From Myxococcus sp. CA023 (GTDB lineage: Bacteria; Myxococcota; Myxococcia; Myxococcales; Myxococcaceae), in NCBI RefSeq assembly GCF_010998615.1, contig NZ_JAAEAH010000030.1:1-64000 (forward strand): a DNA stretch of 64,000 nucleotides. The letters run 5' to 3'. Positions 18,901 to 26,531 of the stretch are shown one piece after another. The notes under the pieces were generated by a model. It ran no database searches and was not told the DNA's origin. It worked only from the letters and a program-made list of their open reading frames with translations. The first letter of the stretch is position 1; every line of letters starts with the position of its first letter. The translations under genes were made by a program, and so were the position numbers.

Positions 18901-20184
18901 GGCATGGCGGCGCTGGTGCTGCGCTCGGTGCTGGCCATGGGGCTGCACCTGCTCTACGGCCTGTTCCCCTGGCTGGTGCGGCCACTGGGCGCGCGGCTGC
19001 CGCTGTACCTGAAGCAGCTGTCCACGCTCATCTCGCTCATCAAAATCTACTACTTCGCGGACATCGGGAAGCTCACCTGGGCCACGCTGGTGGCCACGAC
19101 GATGGCGGAGCGCTCGCGCAGTGAGTACGGCCTGAGCCTGGCGACCAGCTACTACGGCTCACTGCTGTTCGGCTCGGGGATGGTGGGGCGCTCAGGGCAC
19201 TGGTGTCAGCGCGCGCTAGAGCATGCGCGGCGCTCTCGGGATACGGCGGCGGAGGGCGTGGCGTTGAGCCGGCTGGCCACGCAGTCCATCTTCACCAACG
19301 AGCAGGCCCGCGCCACCGAGTACGGCGAGCAGGCGGTGTCGCTGCTGCGGCAGGTGGGGGACATGTGGGAGGTGCAGACGGGCCTGATGATGCTGGCCAC
19401 CAGCCAGTTCCTGGCCTCGCGCTTCGAGGACGCGGAGCGCGCGTACCGGGAGATGGGGCGCGTGGGCGTGGAGCTCAACGCGCTGATGCACCAGGGCTGG
19501 TCCCACGCGTGGGTCCCCATGTGCCGCTACCTGCGGGGCGATGGAGACGTGGGAGAGCTGTGCGCGGAGCTGGAGGAAGGCCTGCGCATCAGTATCGACG
19601 TCCAGGACCTGGCCAACCAGTGCGCCAGCCTCAATCACCTGGTCAACGTGGCGGTGCGCGAGCACCAGGTGGAGGAAGCCGCGCTGATGGCGGTGCGCGC
19701 CGACGAGGCGCTGTGGCGCTACCACGTGCTGGTGCCCTTCCTCCAGATTGGTCTCGTGGACGCGGCGGAGGGCGCGCTCTTCGCGCTGGAGCAGGGCGCT
19801 GTCTCCGTGCCGCGCGAACAACTATGGGCCCTCTACCGCCGCTGCGCGCTCAAGGCGCGGGCGTTGGGGGCGCTCTACCCATACCTGCGCGGCCCGGCCA
19901 TGCGGGTGATGGCGCGTGCGAAGGCGCTGAAGCGGGGCGCGAAGGCCGCGGAGCCGCTGTTCGACCGCGCGCTCGAGGTGCTGGAGGCCACGCCCAACCG
20001 CTGGGAGACGGGCGTGGCCTACCTGGACGCGGCGGCGGCGTTGCCTCACCGGCGCACGGCGTTGCTCGCCCGTGCGCGTGGCATCTTCACCGCCATCGAC
20101 GCGCAGGCGGAGCTGCGGCGGGTGGATCGGCTGGAGTCCGGGCCTCAGGATGCGGCGCCGATGCTGGCGGCGGCGCTCACGTGA
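15922..20184 (+). CDS. Soluble-adenylyl-cyclase-like protein: two cyclase domains, AAA/P-loop ATPase, TPR
   Basis: A 1420-residue protein with the architecture of mammalian soluble adenylyl cyclase. Cyclase domain C1 (about 35-220) has both metal aspartates, Asp47 in LLDIAGFTP and Asp97 in FAGDSILA; Gln93 stands where many adenylyl cyclases have the adenine-selecting Lys. Cyclase domain C2 (about 260-430) has lost the second metal Asp (FTDKGNVLYVIFG) but keeps the Lys, as C2 of a C1/C2 pseudo-heterodimer should. The P-loop GEAGIGKSR is at about 485-493, with a Walker B FFEDLHWAD near 615, followed by about 500 residues of TPR-like helices. It should make cAMP (or possibly cGMP) from an intramolecular dimer under control of the sensor ATPase-TPR half. 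Its 3' end overlaps the convergent radical SAM gene by eight bases. Confidence 0.88.
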   Translation: MSPVDIDPILATLAPYIPGAVLRRLERTEAHALPLVEPVRGAILLLDIAGFTPIVVSLSGAGPRGIDALQRLLTSYYTEMIDVVKDHGGDIYQFAGDSILACFEVEPGVDASGAVQRAARCALDVQQRLSRFAKLELLGQRFSVSSRIGIGFGEAHRVVLGATGMWMHPALIGQPLAQAVAAEKRATVGEVLLSPEAWALLPEPARQGEARGNAYRLAPTVPLRVPPAPGFVLPSGPEMVARCSLLLHPVLFTKITTAHQEFSGDFRDVTCFFLRFDSQRASARPEDFTRELNAFYEYVQRESAHHGGVLLMTDFTDKGNVLYVIFGAPTALQSKEVLACRLACKLMRERESFPFVSSLQIGIATGPAYFGDMGSPWRKGYSALGEVVNMAARLMTHGQGSGIHIDAQTERKLHQGGFDTEFVEDARLKGVSRAVPVYRLSAEVRRSLFLKGKGDIVGRQREVEALRQAVDESLEGHGRICVVSGEAGIGKSRLGAKVVEVAEARGAHSLYGICYSYEMFTPFFPWKEVLVQLFGLHEGDDVETQLSQLRQGFAGLEDTGPEWIPVLAGILGVPVEESPLTRDLDARRKNQKLFQIILQLLEKVSRQTPVLLFFEDLHWADNISVDLIEFVAARLSPLRVTLLVTMRPGEHLKSLKGLPGLRWLDLSSLDDEDTRALLRLHLRMETPATALEDLLLAKVQGNPFFTESIVQGMVEKGYLGPVAPGAERLELKRSLQGLELPDSIQDVVLARIDLLSETEKLVVRVASVVGRIFTLEAVAALAPGSVSPERIREAIDTLTRLGLILLELEEPFTCIFKHIVIRDVAYTTLLVSAREDLHRRMARFIEARAGENPVKSAGILAYHSLAGNDEVKGLEYTLMAARSAREQYANDDAVHHYNRAMEILGGTVALDPEEVLRKTHVVMKELAETLLNAGNYAGAILMFEQCLADEEQVPRRAEIHLGLGRAYQEKGESKRAIQELETALELMGRTMPRGMAALVLRSVLAMGLHLLYGLFPWLVRPLGARLPLYLKQLSTLISLIKIYYFADIGKLTWATLVATTMAERSRSEYGLSLATSYYGSLLFGSGMVGRSGHWCQRALEHARRSRDTAAEGVALSRLATQSIFTNEQARATEYGEQAVSLLRQVGDMWEVQTGLMMLATSQFLASRFEDAERAYREMGRVGVELNALMHQGWSHAWVPMCRYLRGDGDVGELCAELEEGLRISIDVQDLANQCASLNHLVNVAVREHQVEEAALMAVRADEALWRYHVLVPFLQIGLVDAAEGALFALEQGAVSVPREQLWALYRRCALKARALGALYPYLRGPAMRVMARAKALKRGAKAAEPLFDRALEVLEATPNRWETGVAYLDAAAALPHRRTALLARARGIFTAIDAQAELRRVDRLESGPQDAAPMLAAALT

Positions 20185-21592
20185 GCCGCTGCGGCTGAAG
20201 GCCAAGCTGGGCCATCTGCTGCGTGTCCCAGTACTCCAAGGCGTCCTGCCCGGCGATGTAGCGCCGTGCCGTGTTCTTCACCGGGTTTCGGATGCTCACG
20301 ATTTCGGGCCCGGAGAAGAGGATGGTCTGCTTGTACCGGGGCACGTCGCTCATCGTGAGCTTGGACCAATAGTGGCGGGCGATGTTGGGCAGGCTGCCGA
20401 GCTGCGCGCAGAGCCGGTGGAAGTGCTCCACCACCTCGGATGTGTCCAGGTTCTTGGGACGGTGGCAGAGCGTGTAGCCGTCGTAGTCGCGGCTCAAGGT
20501 GCCTGGCAGCAGGCGGTTCTCTTCCTGGAGCTCGCGGAAGAAGGGCGTCTCCGGATAGGGGCAGACGATGCCCAGGAAGGTAACGGAGAAGTACTGGAGG
20601 TCGGAGAGGTACTCGGGGAGCTTCTCCAGGTACGCGTTGGTGTCTCCGTCCGAGCCCACGATGAGGCCGAAGGACAACAGGATGCCGGAGGAGAAGACGC
20701 GGCGGATGACGGCGTCCACTTCGCTCAGCTTGTTCTGGCCTTTGTTCATGGCCTTGATGGAGTCGGGGTTGAGGGACTCCAGGCCTGTGTAGACGTAGCG
20801 GCAGCCCGCCTTGGCCATCAGCTTCACCAGCGACTCGTCCTTGAGGACGTTGAAGGTGAGGGCGCAGCCCCACGTCTTCTTGAGCGGGATGAGGGCTTCG
20901 CACAGCTCGCGCAGGTATTTCGGTGAACCACCGAGGTTGTTGTCGAGGAACACGAAGGCGTCATCCATCAGCCCCATGAAGTTGGGGTTCCAGTGCATGT
21001 GCTGCTGGATTTCGTCGATGACGTGGGCGACAGGGCGATAGCGGTAGCGCTCGTTGCCGGTGAGGACGCAGAAGTTGCAGGAGAAGGGGCAGCCGCGTGA
21101 GGCCTCGATGCCTGGCAGGCGCAGCTTGTTGTGGGTGAAGTCGATGAGGTCGTAGCGGTAGGGCCGGATGGCGGCGGGGCCCAGCGGCGGGTGCTGGTAG
21201 CGCGGCTGGAGCTGGCCTTTCTCGAAGTCCTCGATGAGCGCGGGAACGTTGGCCTCGGGCTCGCCGGTGATGACGGCGTCGAAGTACTGCTGTGCGTCGT
21301 CTGGGAAGTAGCTGGCGTGGCGGCCGCCGGCGACTGTCGTCATTCCTCGCTGGCGGAAGAGGGTGGAGAGCACCTTGGTGTGCTCGTAGAAGGAGTGCAG
21401 ATAGGAGAAGAAGACGAGGTCCCAGTGGCGGTCCATCGGGATGTCGCGCTCCTTCTCGTTGAAGATCTCCACCTCCACGTGCGGGGGGCACAGGCCGGCG
21501 ATGAGCTCCGGCACGGAGGACTGCATGATGGAGGGCTCTTTGAGGCGCAGCCGGGTGGGGTGCGTGTACGTGGCGATGACGGCAATCCGCAT
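20177..21592 (-). CDS. B12-binding radical SAM enzyme
   Basis: A 471-residue protein; the ATG at 21592 (MRIAVIATYT) is the natural start of the B12-like Rossmann domain. The N-terminal cobalamin-type domain spans about 1-140 with VAGGRHASYFP, a pattern common in this class. The radical SAM core holds the 4Fe-4S motif Cys168-x3-Cys172-x2-Cys175 (RGCPFSCNFC), then TGLESLNPDSIKAM and the GLIVGSDGDT SAM-binding strand. Members do methylation or cyclisation on unactivated carbons in lipids, hopanoids or natural products. The C-terminal 100 residues are helical and unassigned. The gene is monocistronic, convergent with the cyclase gene and divergent from YceI. Confidence 0.85.
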   Translation of the reverse strand: MRIAVIATYTHPTRLRLKEPSIMQSSVPELIAGLCPPHVEVEIFNEKERDIPMDRHWDLVFFSYLHSFYEHTKVLSTLFRQRGMTTVAGGRHASYFPDDAQQYFDAVITGEPEANVPALIEDFEKGQLQPRYQHPPLGPAAIRPYRYDLIDFTHNKLRLPGIEASRGCPFSCNFCVLTGNERYRYRPVAHVIDEIQQHMHWNPNFMGLMDDAFVFLDNNLGGSPKYLRELCEALIPLKKTWGCALTFNVLKDESLVKLMAKAGCRYVYTGLESLNPDSIKAMNKGQNKLSEVDAVIRRVFSSGILLSFGLIVGSDGDTNAYLEKLPEYLSDLQYFSVTFLGIVCPYPETPFFRELQEENRLLPGTLSRDYDGYTLCHRPKNLDTSEVVEHFHRLCAQLGSLPNIARHYWSKLTMSDVPRYKQTILFSGPEIVSIRNPVKNTARRYIAGQDALEYWDTQQMAQLGLQPQRLT

Positions 21593-21989
21593 GCGATGAC
21601 GTGGCTCCAAGACGAGGCGGCGTGGCCACGGTGCGGCAAGGAGCACTTGTCACATGGTTCGGCTCCCCCCGGCCTGGCCGTGAAAGCAGAATCCCCCCGT
21701 TTCAAGCTTCACGCAAAATGACAGCGGCTTGATGTCGGGGACCGGCGACGCGGGCGATGCATGAACGTCCACTCCACACCCCGCAACACGCGCTCAAGCG
21801 GAAGGATGAGACGGAACCATCGCAAGTTCCAGACTGTCGTGTTTCGCGCGCGGTTCATCGTGCAGTCGGCTTCGTCACACCGTGTGCATGGAGTTTCAAT
21901 GAGTGGGTCATTATCTAGTCAGGGTCCGCTTGCGCCCCCCCGGCGCGCACCGGTTTCTCCCCGCCCCCTCATCCGCCGAGCGCCCTCCC
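21593..21989. other. Divergent intergenic region without a supported gene
   Basis: 397 bases between the divergent radical SAM and YceI genes. The central part (about 21780-21930) is less GC-rich than its surroundings and probably carries both promoters, but no convincing -35/-10 pair, operator or RNA structure could be singled out. Open frames here lack ribosome binding sites. Confidence 0.4.
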
Positions 21990-22526
21990 ATGACTGTCAG
22001 CACCTGGAACATCGACGCTTCCCACTCGTCCGTCCTCTTCGTCGCGCGCCACATGGTGGTGGCGCGAGTCCACGGTCGCTTCGAGCGTTTCTCCGGAATC
22101 CTCCGCGTGAATCCGGAGCAGCCCACTCAGGGTGAAGTCGAGATGTCCGTGGAAACGGCGAGCATCTACACGGGCTCGTCAGACCGGGACGCGCACCTGC
22201 GTTCACCGGACTTCCTCGACGCCGACGCCGCGCCCAAGCTCACCTTTCGCAGTACCAGGATTGAACCTGCGGGCGGTGCCAGCTTCCGGCTCCTGGGCGA
22301 CCTCACCATCCGCAATGTCACGCAGCCGGTGGCCTTCGACGCCCGGCATATCGGCACGTCGAAGGACCCGTGGGGCAACTCGCGGCTCATCTACTCGGCG
22401 CGCACCACCATCAACCGCACCGACTACGGCATCCGCTGGAACAAGACGCTCGACAATGGCGGCTGGCTCGTCAGCGAGAAGATCGATCTCGAGCTCGACA
22501 TCCAGGCCATTCCCGCGACGGCCTGA
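21990..22526 (+). CDS. YceI-family lipid-binding protein
   Basis: A 178-residue protein of the YceI/lipocalin-like family. The ATG at 21990 starts the family domain directly (TWNIDASHSSVLFVARHMVV), so the protein lacks the signal peptide of E. coli YceI and is probably cytosolic. Typical landmarks follow: a GRF-x-F-x-G strand, HLRSPDFLDAD, FRLLGDLTIRNVTQPV, and the closing DYGIRWNKTLDNGGWLV. The family binds polyisoprenoid or amphiphilic ligands in a beta barrel. Single gene; its stop lies in a hairpin shared with the convergent neighbour. Confidence 0.9.
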   Translation: MTVSTWNIDASHSSVLFVARHMVVARVHGRFERFSGILRVNPEQPTQGEVEMSVETASIYTGSSDRDAHLRSPDFLDADAAPKLTFRSTRIEPAGGASFRLLGDLTIRNVTQPVAFDARHIGTSKDPWGNSRLIYSARTTINRTDYGIRWNKTLDNGGWLVSEKIDLELDIQAIPATA

Positions 22527-22538
22527 GCCGGCCTCAGG
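22522..22538. terminator. Bidirectional hairpin across two convergent stop codons
   Basis: CCTGAG (22522-22527) pairs with CTCAGG (22533-22538) around a five-base loop. The stem contains the stop of the YceI gene on one strand and the stop of the nuclease-like gene on the other, with only seven bases between the genes. It probably serves as a shared transcript end. Confidence 0.45.
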
Positions 22539-23523
22539 GCGCGGGCAGGAAGTCCGCGTACACGGCGGCGTGGTCCGACCCGCCATAGCCGCCCCGTGGG
22601 TCCCTCGCCGTGCGGAACGAGCCGGGCACATACGAGCCCCCGCCGCGCGCCAGGTACAGGTGGTCGATGGCCTGGAGGTCGCCGTGGTAGGTGTACGTCC
22701 ACGTCTCGCTGGCCGGCCGGTCGCTGGAGACGCGCAGCAGCGCGCCGTCGCGCTCCAGCGCGGTGATGGGCTCCGAGCCCGGTACGTCGTTGAGGTCTCC
22801 CCCGAGGACAATCAGCGCGTCTGGAGCCGCCTGGGCCGTGCTCGCGACGATGTCCCGCGTCGCCACGGCCTCGGCGAAGCGGCGTCCGGCGTCGTCGTTG
22901 GACTTGGAGCGGAAGTGCGCGGAGAAGACGATGACTTTCTTCCCGTCCACGTCCAGGTGGACCTCCAGCAACTCGCGGGAGAACCGGGTGGCGGAGCCAT
23001 CCGGGCGCCACAGCGTGCGTTCCCGATGCCCGCGGACGTCGGTGATGGGGTGAACGGAGAGAACGGCCACGTCCACGGACGCCGCGGCGCCCGTTTCGCC
23101 CAGCTCCGAATAGCCGAAGCGGGGGAGCCGTGACGTGAGCGCGTCGAGCGAGGCCTGGGTTTCCACCTCCGCCAACAGCACCACGTCGGCGTTCAGTCGC
23201 GAGATGGCGGACGCGAGCCGGTCCGCCTGGAGGCCGAACTCGGAGGGGGTGGGCAGCGCCTCGTAGTTGCTGCCGCCGCACTCACCGGAGTCGCACACCG
23301 TGTCAAAGAGCCGCCGCAAGTTGAAGGCCGCGATGCGCACGCTGCCTTCAAGCGCGGTGTCGGGCGGTTGCTGCGGTCCACAGGCAGCCCCGACACACGG
23401 TTCATTCGGCCCCGGTGGTGTTCCACGCCCCTCGCAGGCGGACAGCGACAAGAGGGCGGCCAGCAAGGCCGCGGCGCGGAGGTGCTTGCGGTTCCTCGAC
23501 GCAGAAGGAAGGGGGCGTGACAT
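22534..23523 (-). CDS. Exported endonuclease/exonuclease/phosphatase-family lipoprotein
   Basis: A 329-residue protein. The N-terminus is a lipoprotein signal: basic residues, a hydrophobic stretch, then LLSLSAC with Cys30 as lipidation site. The mature part has the EEP fold signature: IAAFNLRRLFD (first strand Asn), LLAEVET (metal Glu), FSAHFRSK (catalytic His), LGGDLND (Asp/Asn pair) and the final GGSDHAAVYADF (catalytic Asp-His). All active-site positions are present, so it should hydrolyse phosphodiesters, such as DNA or phospholipid headgroups, in the periplasm or at the outer membrane. In a predatory myxobacterium a nutrient-release or predation role is plausible but inferred. Confidence 0.88.
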   Translation of the reverse strand: MSRPLPSASRNRKHLRAAALLAALLSLSACEGRGTPPGPNEPCVGAACGPQQPPDTALEGSVRIAAFNLRRLFDTVCDSGECGGSNYEALPTPSEFGLQADRLASAISRLNADVVLLAEVETQASLDALTSRLPRFGYSELGETGAAASVDVAVLSVHPITDVRGHRERTLWRPDGSATRFSRELLEVHLDVDGKKVIVFSAHFRSKSNDDAGRRFAEAVATRDIVASTAQAAPDALIVLGGDLNDVPGSEPITALERDGALLRVSSDRPASETWTYTYHGDLQAIDHLYLARGGGSYVPGSFRTARDPRGGYGGSDHAAVYADFLPAP

Positions 23524-23703
23524 GGGGCCGTGAGACTACCCCATCGCGGCCCTGGCGCGGGCAGGCAGGCGGGGCGCAGCGTCGCTAGGAGGCGGCCTAA
23601 TCTCACGCGCATTACTTCCTGCTGAGCGTTACGGCATGAGAACGCACGGCGGTGGGTTTCGAGATTACCGTACGGACAGTTTGTGCGGAGGGGAGTGCGC
23701 GGA

Positions 23704-23856
23704 ATGGTGATCGAGATTCTAATTGGCGCAGCGGTGATGACGCTCATTACCGTGCTCTTCACTGGGCCCGGAATGTGGAGCTCCACCTGGGGCTACCGGA
23801 AGAGGGAGGGGCAGGACGCGTCGAGGTCCTCCGGCGCGAAGAACAAGACGCCGTAG
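23704..23856 (+). CDS. Small single-pass membrane peptide, 50 residues
   Basis: A 50-codon frame from ATG 23704 to TAG 23854-23856. A hydrophobic N-terminal segment (VIEILIGAAVMTLITVLFTG) is followed by a tail rich in Arg, Lys and Ser, as in small inner-membrane proteins oriented N-out/C-in. A GGAGGGG sequence lies 11-17 bases before the start, rather far for an optimal binding site. It converges with the Cys-rich lipoprotein gene, 16 bases apart. Function unknown; it could be a chance frame, but the composition argues for a real membrane peptide. Confidence 0.45.
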   Translation: MVIEILIGAAVMTLITVLFTGPGMWSSTWGYRKREGQDASRSSGAKNKTP

Positions 23857-23872
23857 TCTCCCGAGCCCGGCG

Positions 23873-24175
23873 TCACTGGCAGATGCCGGGGCAGTCCTTT
23901 GCTCCCGAGCCAGGCGAGCAGGCATCCAACGGGTCGTCCACGCACCGTGTCCCCGTCGACACGCAATCGCCGTGGAACCCACCGCAGCATTCGACGTACC
24001 CCCGAGGCACGTCGCACGGCGTCGCGAAGCTCCGGCACTCGGCGTCGCCCGAGGCAGGGCGCGCGAACACCCGCACCTGTACGCAGGCATCACCGTCATC
24101 GCCGGAGGTTCCGCTGCAATCCGTGAGGAGCAGCGGGGCCACGACCGCGAGCGTGGCCTTCATGCGTCGGTTCAT
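23873..24175 (-). CDS. Small Cys-rich lipoprotein
   Basis: A 100-residue product from the ATG at 24175 (an upstream in-frame ATG at 24226 would bury the signal). The signal is MNRRMKATLAVVAPLLLTDC with Cys20 in a lipobox-like LTDC. Asp at +2 after Cys20 is not seen (Ser), which fits outer-membrane sorting. The mature part holds about nine further cysteines in spacings such as CGGFHGDC and CPGIC, which suggests several disulfides in a compact extracellular domain. Such small Cys-rich lipoproteins are common and mostly uncharacterised in Myxococcus relatives. Confidence 0.65.
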   Translation of the reverse strand: MNRRMKATLAVVAPLLLTDCSGTSGDDGDACVQVRVFARPASGDAECRSFATPCDVPRGYVECCGGFHGDCVSTGTRCVDDPLDACSPGSGAKDCPGICQ

Positions 24176-24257
24176 GTCCGCTATCTGGCCAGGGCTGGCC
24201 CGCGCGTCCAGTCCCCCCGCACCCAAGGTGTCAGGAGGGTGAAACGCGGGGCGCGTG

Positions 24258-26519
24258 TCACTCCACCAGCAACCGCTTCACCGGTGCGGGGTCCACCGCG
24301 ACCATCAGCGGCCGGGTGAAGTTGCTGAACGACACCAGTGCCTGACCGGGGGCCAGCCGCGACACCCGGTTCCAGAGGCTCTCGTCGATGCTGCCCGCGG
24401 TTTTCTGCATGCGGGAGATGACAGAGCTGTCGGCGATCTTGTGGATGACGAAGTTGTTGATGAGGCCTAGCACCTCGTTGGGCAGGTGCTGCGGAAGCTG
24501 GGTGACGAAGACGAGCCCCATCCAGCGCTTGCGGCCCCGCTTGGCAATCTTCGCCACCTGTTCGAAGAGCACGGGCATCTGGGCAATGCGGTTCGCGGAG
24601 AGGAACTCGTGGGCCTCTTCGATGATGATGAGGACCGGCGTGACCGATTGGTCCTTCGCGTTGGCCCGCTCGTAGCGTCGCTCCTGTGCTTCCTGGAGGC
24701 CTCGCAGGATGTCTGCGATGACCAGGTTGTTGAGCTGTGGTGAGTCCGTGTCCGACAGGTCGATGACGGAAACGCGCCCGGGTGTGAGCATGGACTCATA
24801 GGCCACGCCTTGCTCGTTACCCACGTCGAAGATGCCCAAGCGCCGCAGTCGGTGGAGTTTGCTGGCCAGGGCCTTCCAGCTGATTTCGTGCCGGCTGCTC
24901 TGGGCCATGACGCGCGCCATGACCCGGCCGAAGTTGCTCTTGAACTCTGTGCGCAGCATCAGTCCGCGCGATGGCGCCTTGGCAGTGACGTCCGGGTCGG
25001 CCTCCGCGTCGTCGTTCTCCTCGAGCAGGGACGCCTGCTTCCGAGGGGTGGCGCGTGACTTGCCACGCGTCTCTGATTTGCCTTCGTCACTGAGGCTGTA
25101 GATGTACGCGCTGACCACGTCCAGCACGTGGTCGATGGTCATGTGGGGAAAGCCCGTGGACAATTCGTCCACGTCGAGGACCTGGCGGCGCTCTTCTTCC
25201 GTCTGCGGGTAGATGTTGAAGTCTTCGAGCAAGAGCTTGGTGACGTCGTAGGCCTTGAGGAACCGCTCCTGCTGTGCGTCCGACATGTCGAGAATCTCCG
25301 CGAGCGCGTACGGAGACAGGCTGGAGAACTTGAGCGAGAACGCGTGCTTGTTCCGGTGTCGTGGATTGAGGCTGTCGCGCCCGGTGAGGTGGTGGATGTG
25401 CAAGTCTTTGACGCCCTGCGGGCGCTGGCCTCGCCGCCTGAGCGCCTCGAGCATGGCGGCATGGTCGGTGGGCTGGTCCACGTGCGTGTATTCACCCTCC
25501 ACGTCGAAGACGATGGTCGCGATGCCCTCCGCTTGGGCTCGGTGGATGAGCGTGGCCACCGTGGTGGACTTGCCGCCGCCCGTTGTTCCGATGATGCCCG
25601 TGTGGCGTGGAAGGATGGATTTGTCCCGGGGATTGAGCCGGGCCTCCATCTTTTCGTACCCGACCACCAGCCCCAGGCACATGTCGCCGCCGACGCCCAG
25701 CACGCGAGCGCTCTCCGCCTCGTCGAGCAGGAAGACGGGGCTCTGCGGCCGGGGTCGGAAGCGGGGAGGCTTCAGCGTGCCTTCGACTTCCTCTCCGACA
25801 ATCTCAATCTCCGCACGCCCGTGATAGTCGAATGTGTACGCCAGCTTCTTGCCGTGGGTGACCACGCCAATGGCCATGGTGGAGTTGGCGGGCACCGCGT
25901 TCGGTTCCGCGAAGGGACCCCGCACGACGACGCCCAGGTAGGCGCGGTTGTCCTCCCTCGACCTCACCCGGACCAGCGTCTGGGACGCGAGCAGGTGCAA
26001 ATCCTCACGCGTGAGCAGCACGGTGATGAGGTTGTCCTGGCTGGATGTGACGTCGAAGTGGGTGAAACCCACCGCCGCTGCCAGCTCTGGATCCACTTGG
26101 GGACCGGTATGGGCCTGGTTCCTGAGTTCGTCGAGCTCGCTCAGCGTCTTTGGTGGGGTCGGTCGAACGACCTCACTGTCAGGCTCCCGCGGGGACACGG
26201 GCCCGGGGGCCTTGCCATTCATGACCGGTGCTGCCGCCGTGGGGACAGCGCGGTGCTGACCATTCTTCCCGGGCGGCGGCCGGCCAGGGCCCATGCCCGG
26301 CATGGGAACGGGGCGTGGGGGACCGTTGGTGGGCCTCGCCTCTGGCCTGAACGGTCCATTTCCCGCCGCGCGGTGGCCGGGCGGTGGATCGCCCCAATTG
26401 CCTGGATCCTCCGACACGTCACCAGACCGGGTCGCAGCCTGCCCTGATGCGGCGGGTTGCCCCCGGAAAGTCCCGGCACCCGGCGCGCGTTGCCCCCTGC
26501 CGTCGTCAGCCATGTTCAT
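24258..26519 (-). CDS. HerA-type DNA translocase/ATPase (DUF87)
   Basis: A 753-residue HerA-like ATPase of the FtsK-HerA superfamily. Residues 1-130 are Pro/Gly-rich and probably disordered, which is unusual for HerA. A HAS-barrel-like beta domain (about 150-290) precedes the ATPase. Walker A is GTTGGGKST at 311-319; Walker B is LIIIEEAHEFL near 630-640, with KRGRKRWMG (arginine finger region) shortly after and FVTQLPQHLP as the sensor strand. HerA rings pump DNA for a partner nuclease. The gene directly downstream in the reading order of NurA-like is this one, 12 bases after its stop. Two in-frame ATGs (26519 and 26513) are possible; the second is better spaced from AGGGGG. It is the last gene of the five-gene operon. 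Confidence 0.85.
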   Translation of the reverse strand: MNMADDGRGQRAPGAGTFRGQPAASGQAATRSGDVSEDPGNWGDPPPGHRAAGNGPFRPEARPTNGPPRPVPMPGMGPGRPPPGKNGQHRAVPTAAAPVMNGKAPGPVSPREPDSEVVRPTPPKTLSELDELRNQAHTGPQVDPELAAAVGFTHFDVTSSQDNLITVLLTREDLHLLASQTLVRVRSREDNRAYLGVVVRGPFAEPNAVPANSTMAIGVVTHGKKLAYTFDYHGRAEIEIVGEEVEGTLKPPRFRPRPQSPVFLLDEAESARVLGVGGDMCLGLVVGYEKMEARLNPRDKSILPRHTGIIGTTGGGKSTTVATLIHRAQAEGIATIVFDVEGEYTHVDQPTDHAAMLEALRRRGQRPQGVKDLHIHHLTGRDSLNPRHRNKHAFSLKFSSLSPYALAEILDMSDAQQERFLKAYDVTKLLLEDFNIYPQTEEERRQVLDVDELSTGFPHMTIDHVLDVVSAYIYSLSDEGKSETRGKSRATPRKQASLLEENDDAEADPDVTAKAPSRGLMLRTEFKSNFGRVMARVMAQSSRHEISWKALASKLHRLRRLGIFDVGNEQGVAYESMLTPGRVSVIDLSDTDSPQLNNLVIADILRGLQEAQERRYERANAKDQSVTPVLIIIEEAHEFLSANRIAQMPVLFEQVAKIAKRGRKRWMGLVFVTQLPQHLPNEVLGLINNFVIHKIADSSVISRMQKTAGSIDESLWNRVSRLAPGQALVSFSNFTRPLMVAVDPAPVKRLLVE

Positions 26520-26531
26520 GGTCCCCCTGGC

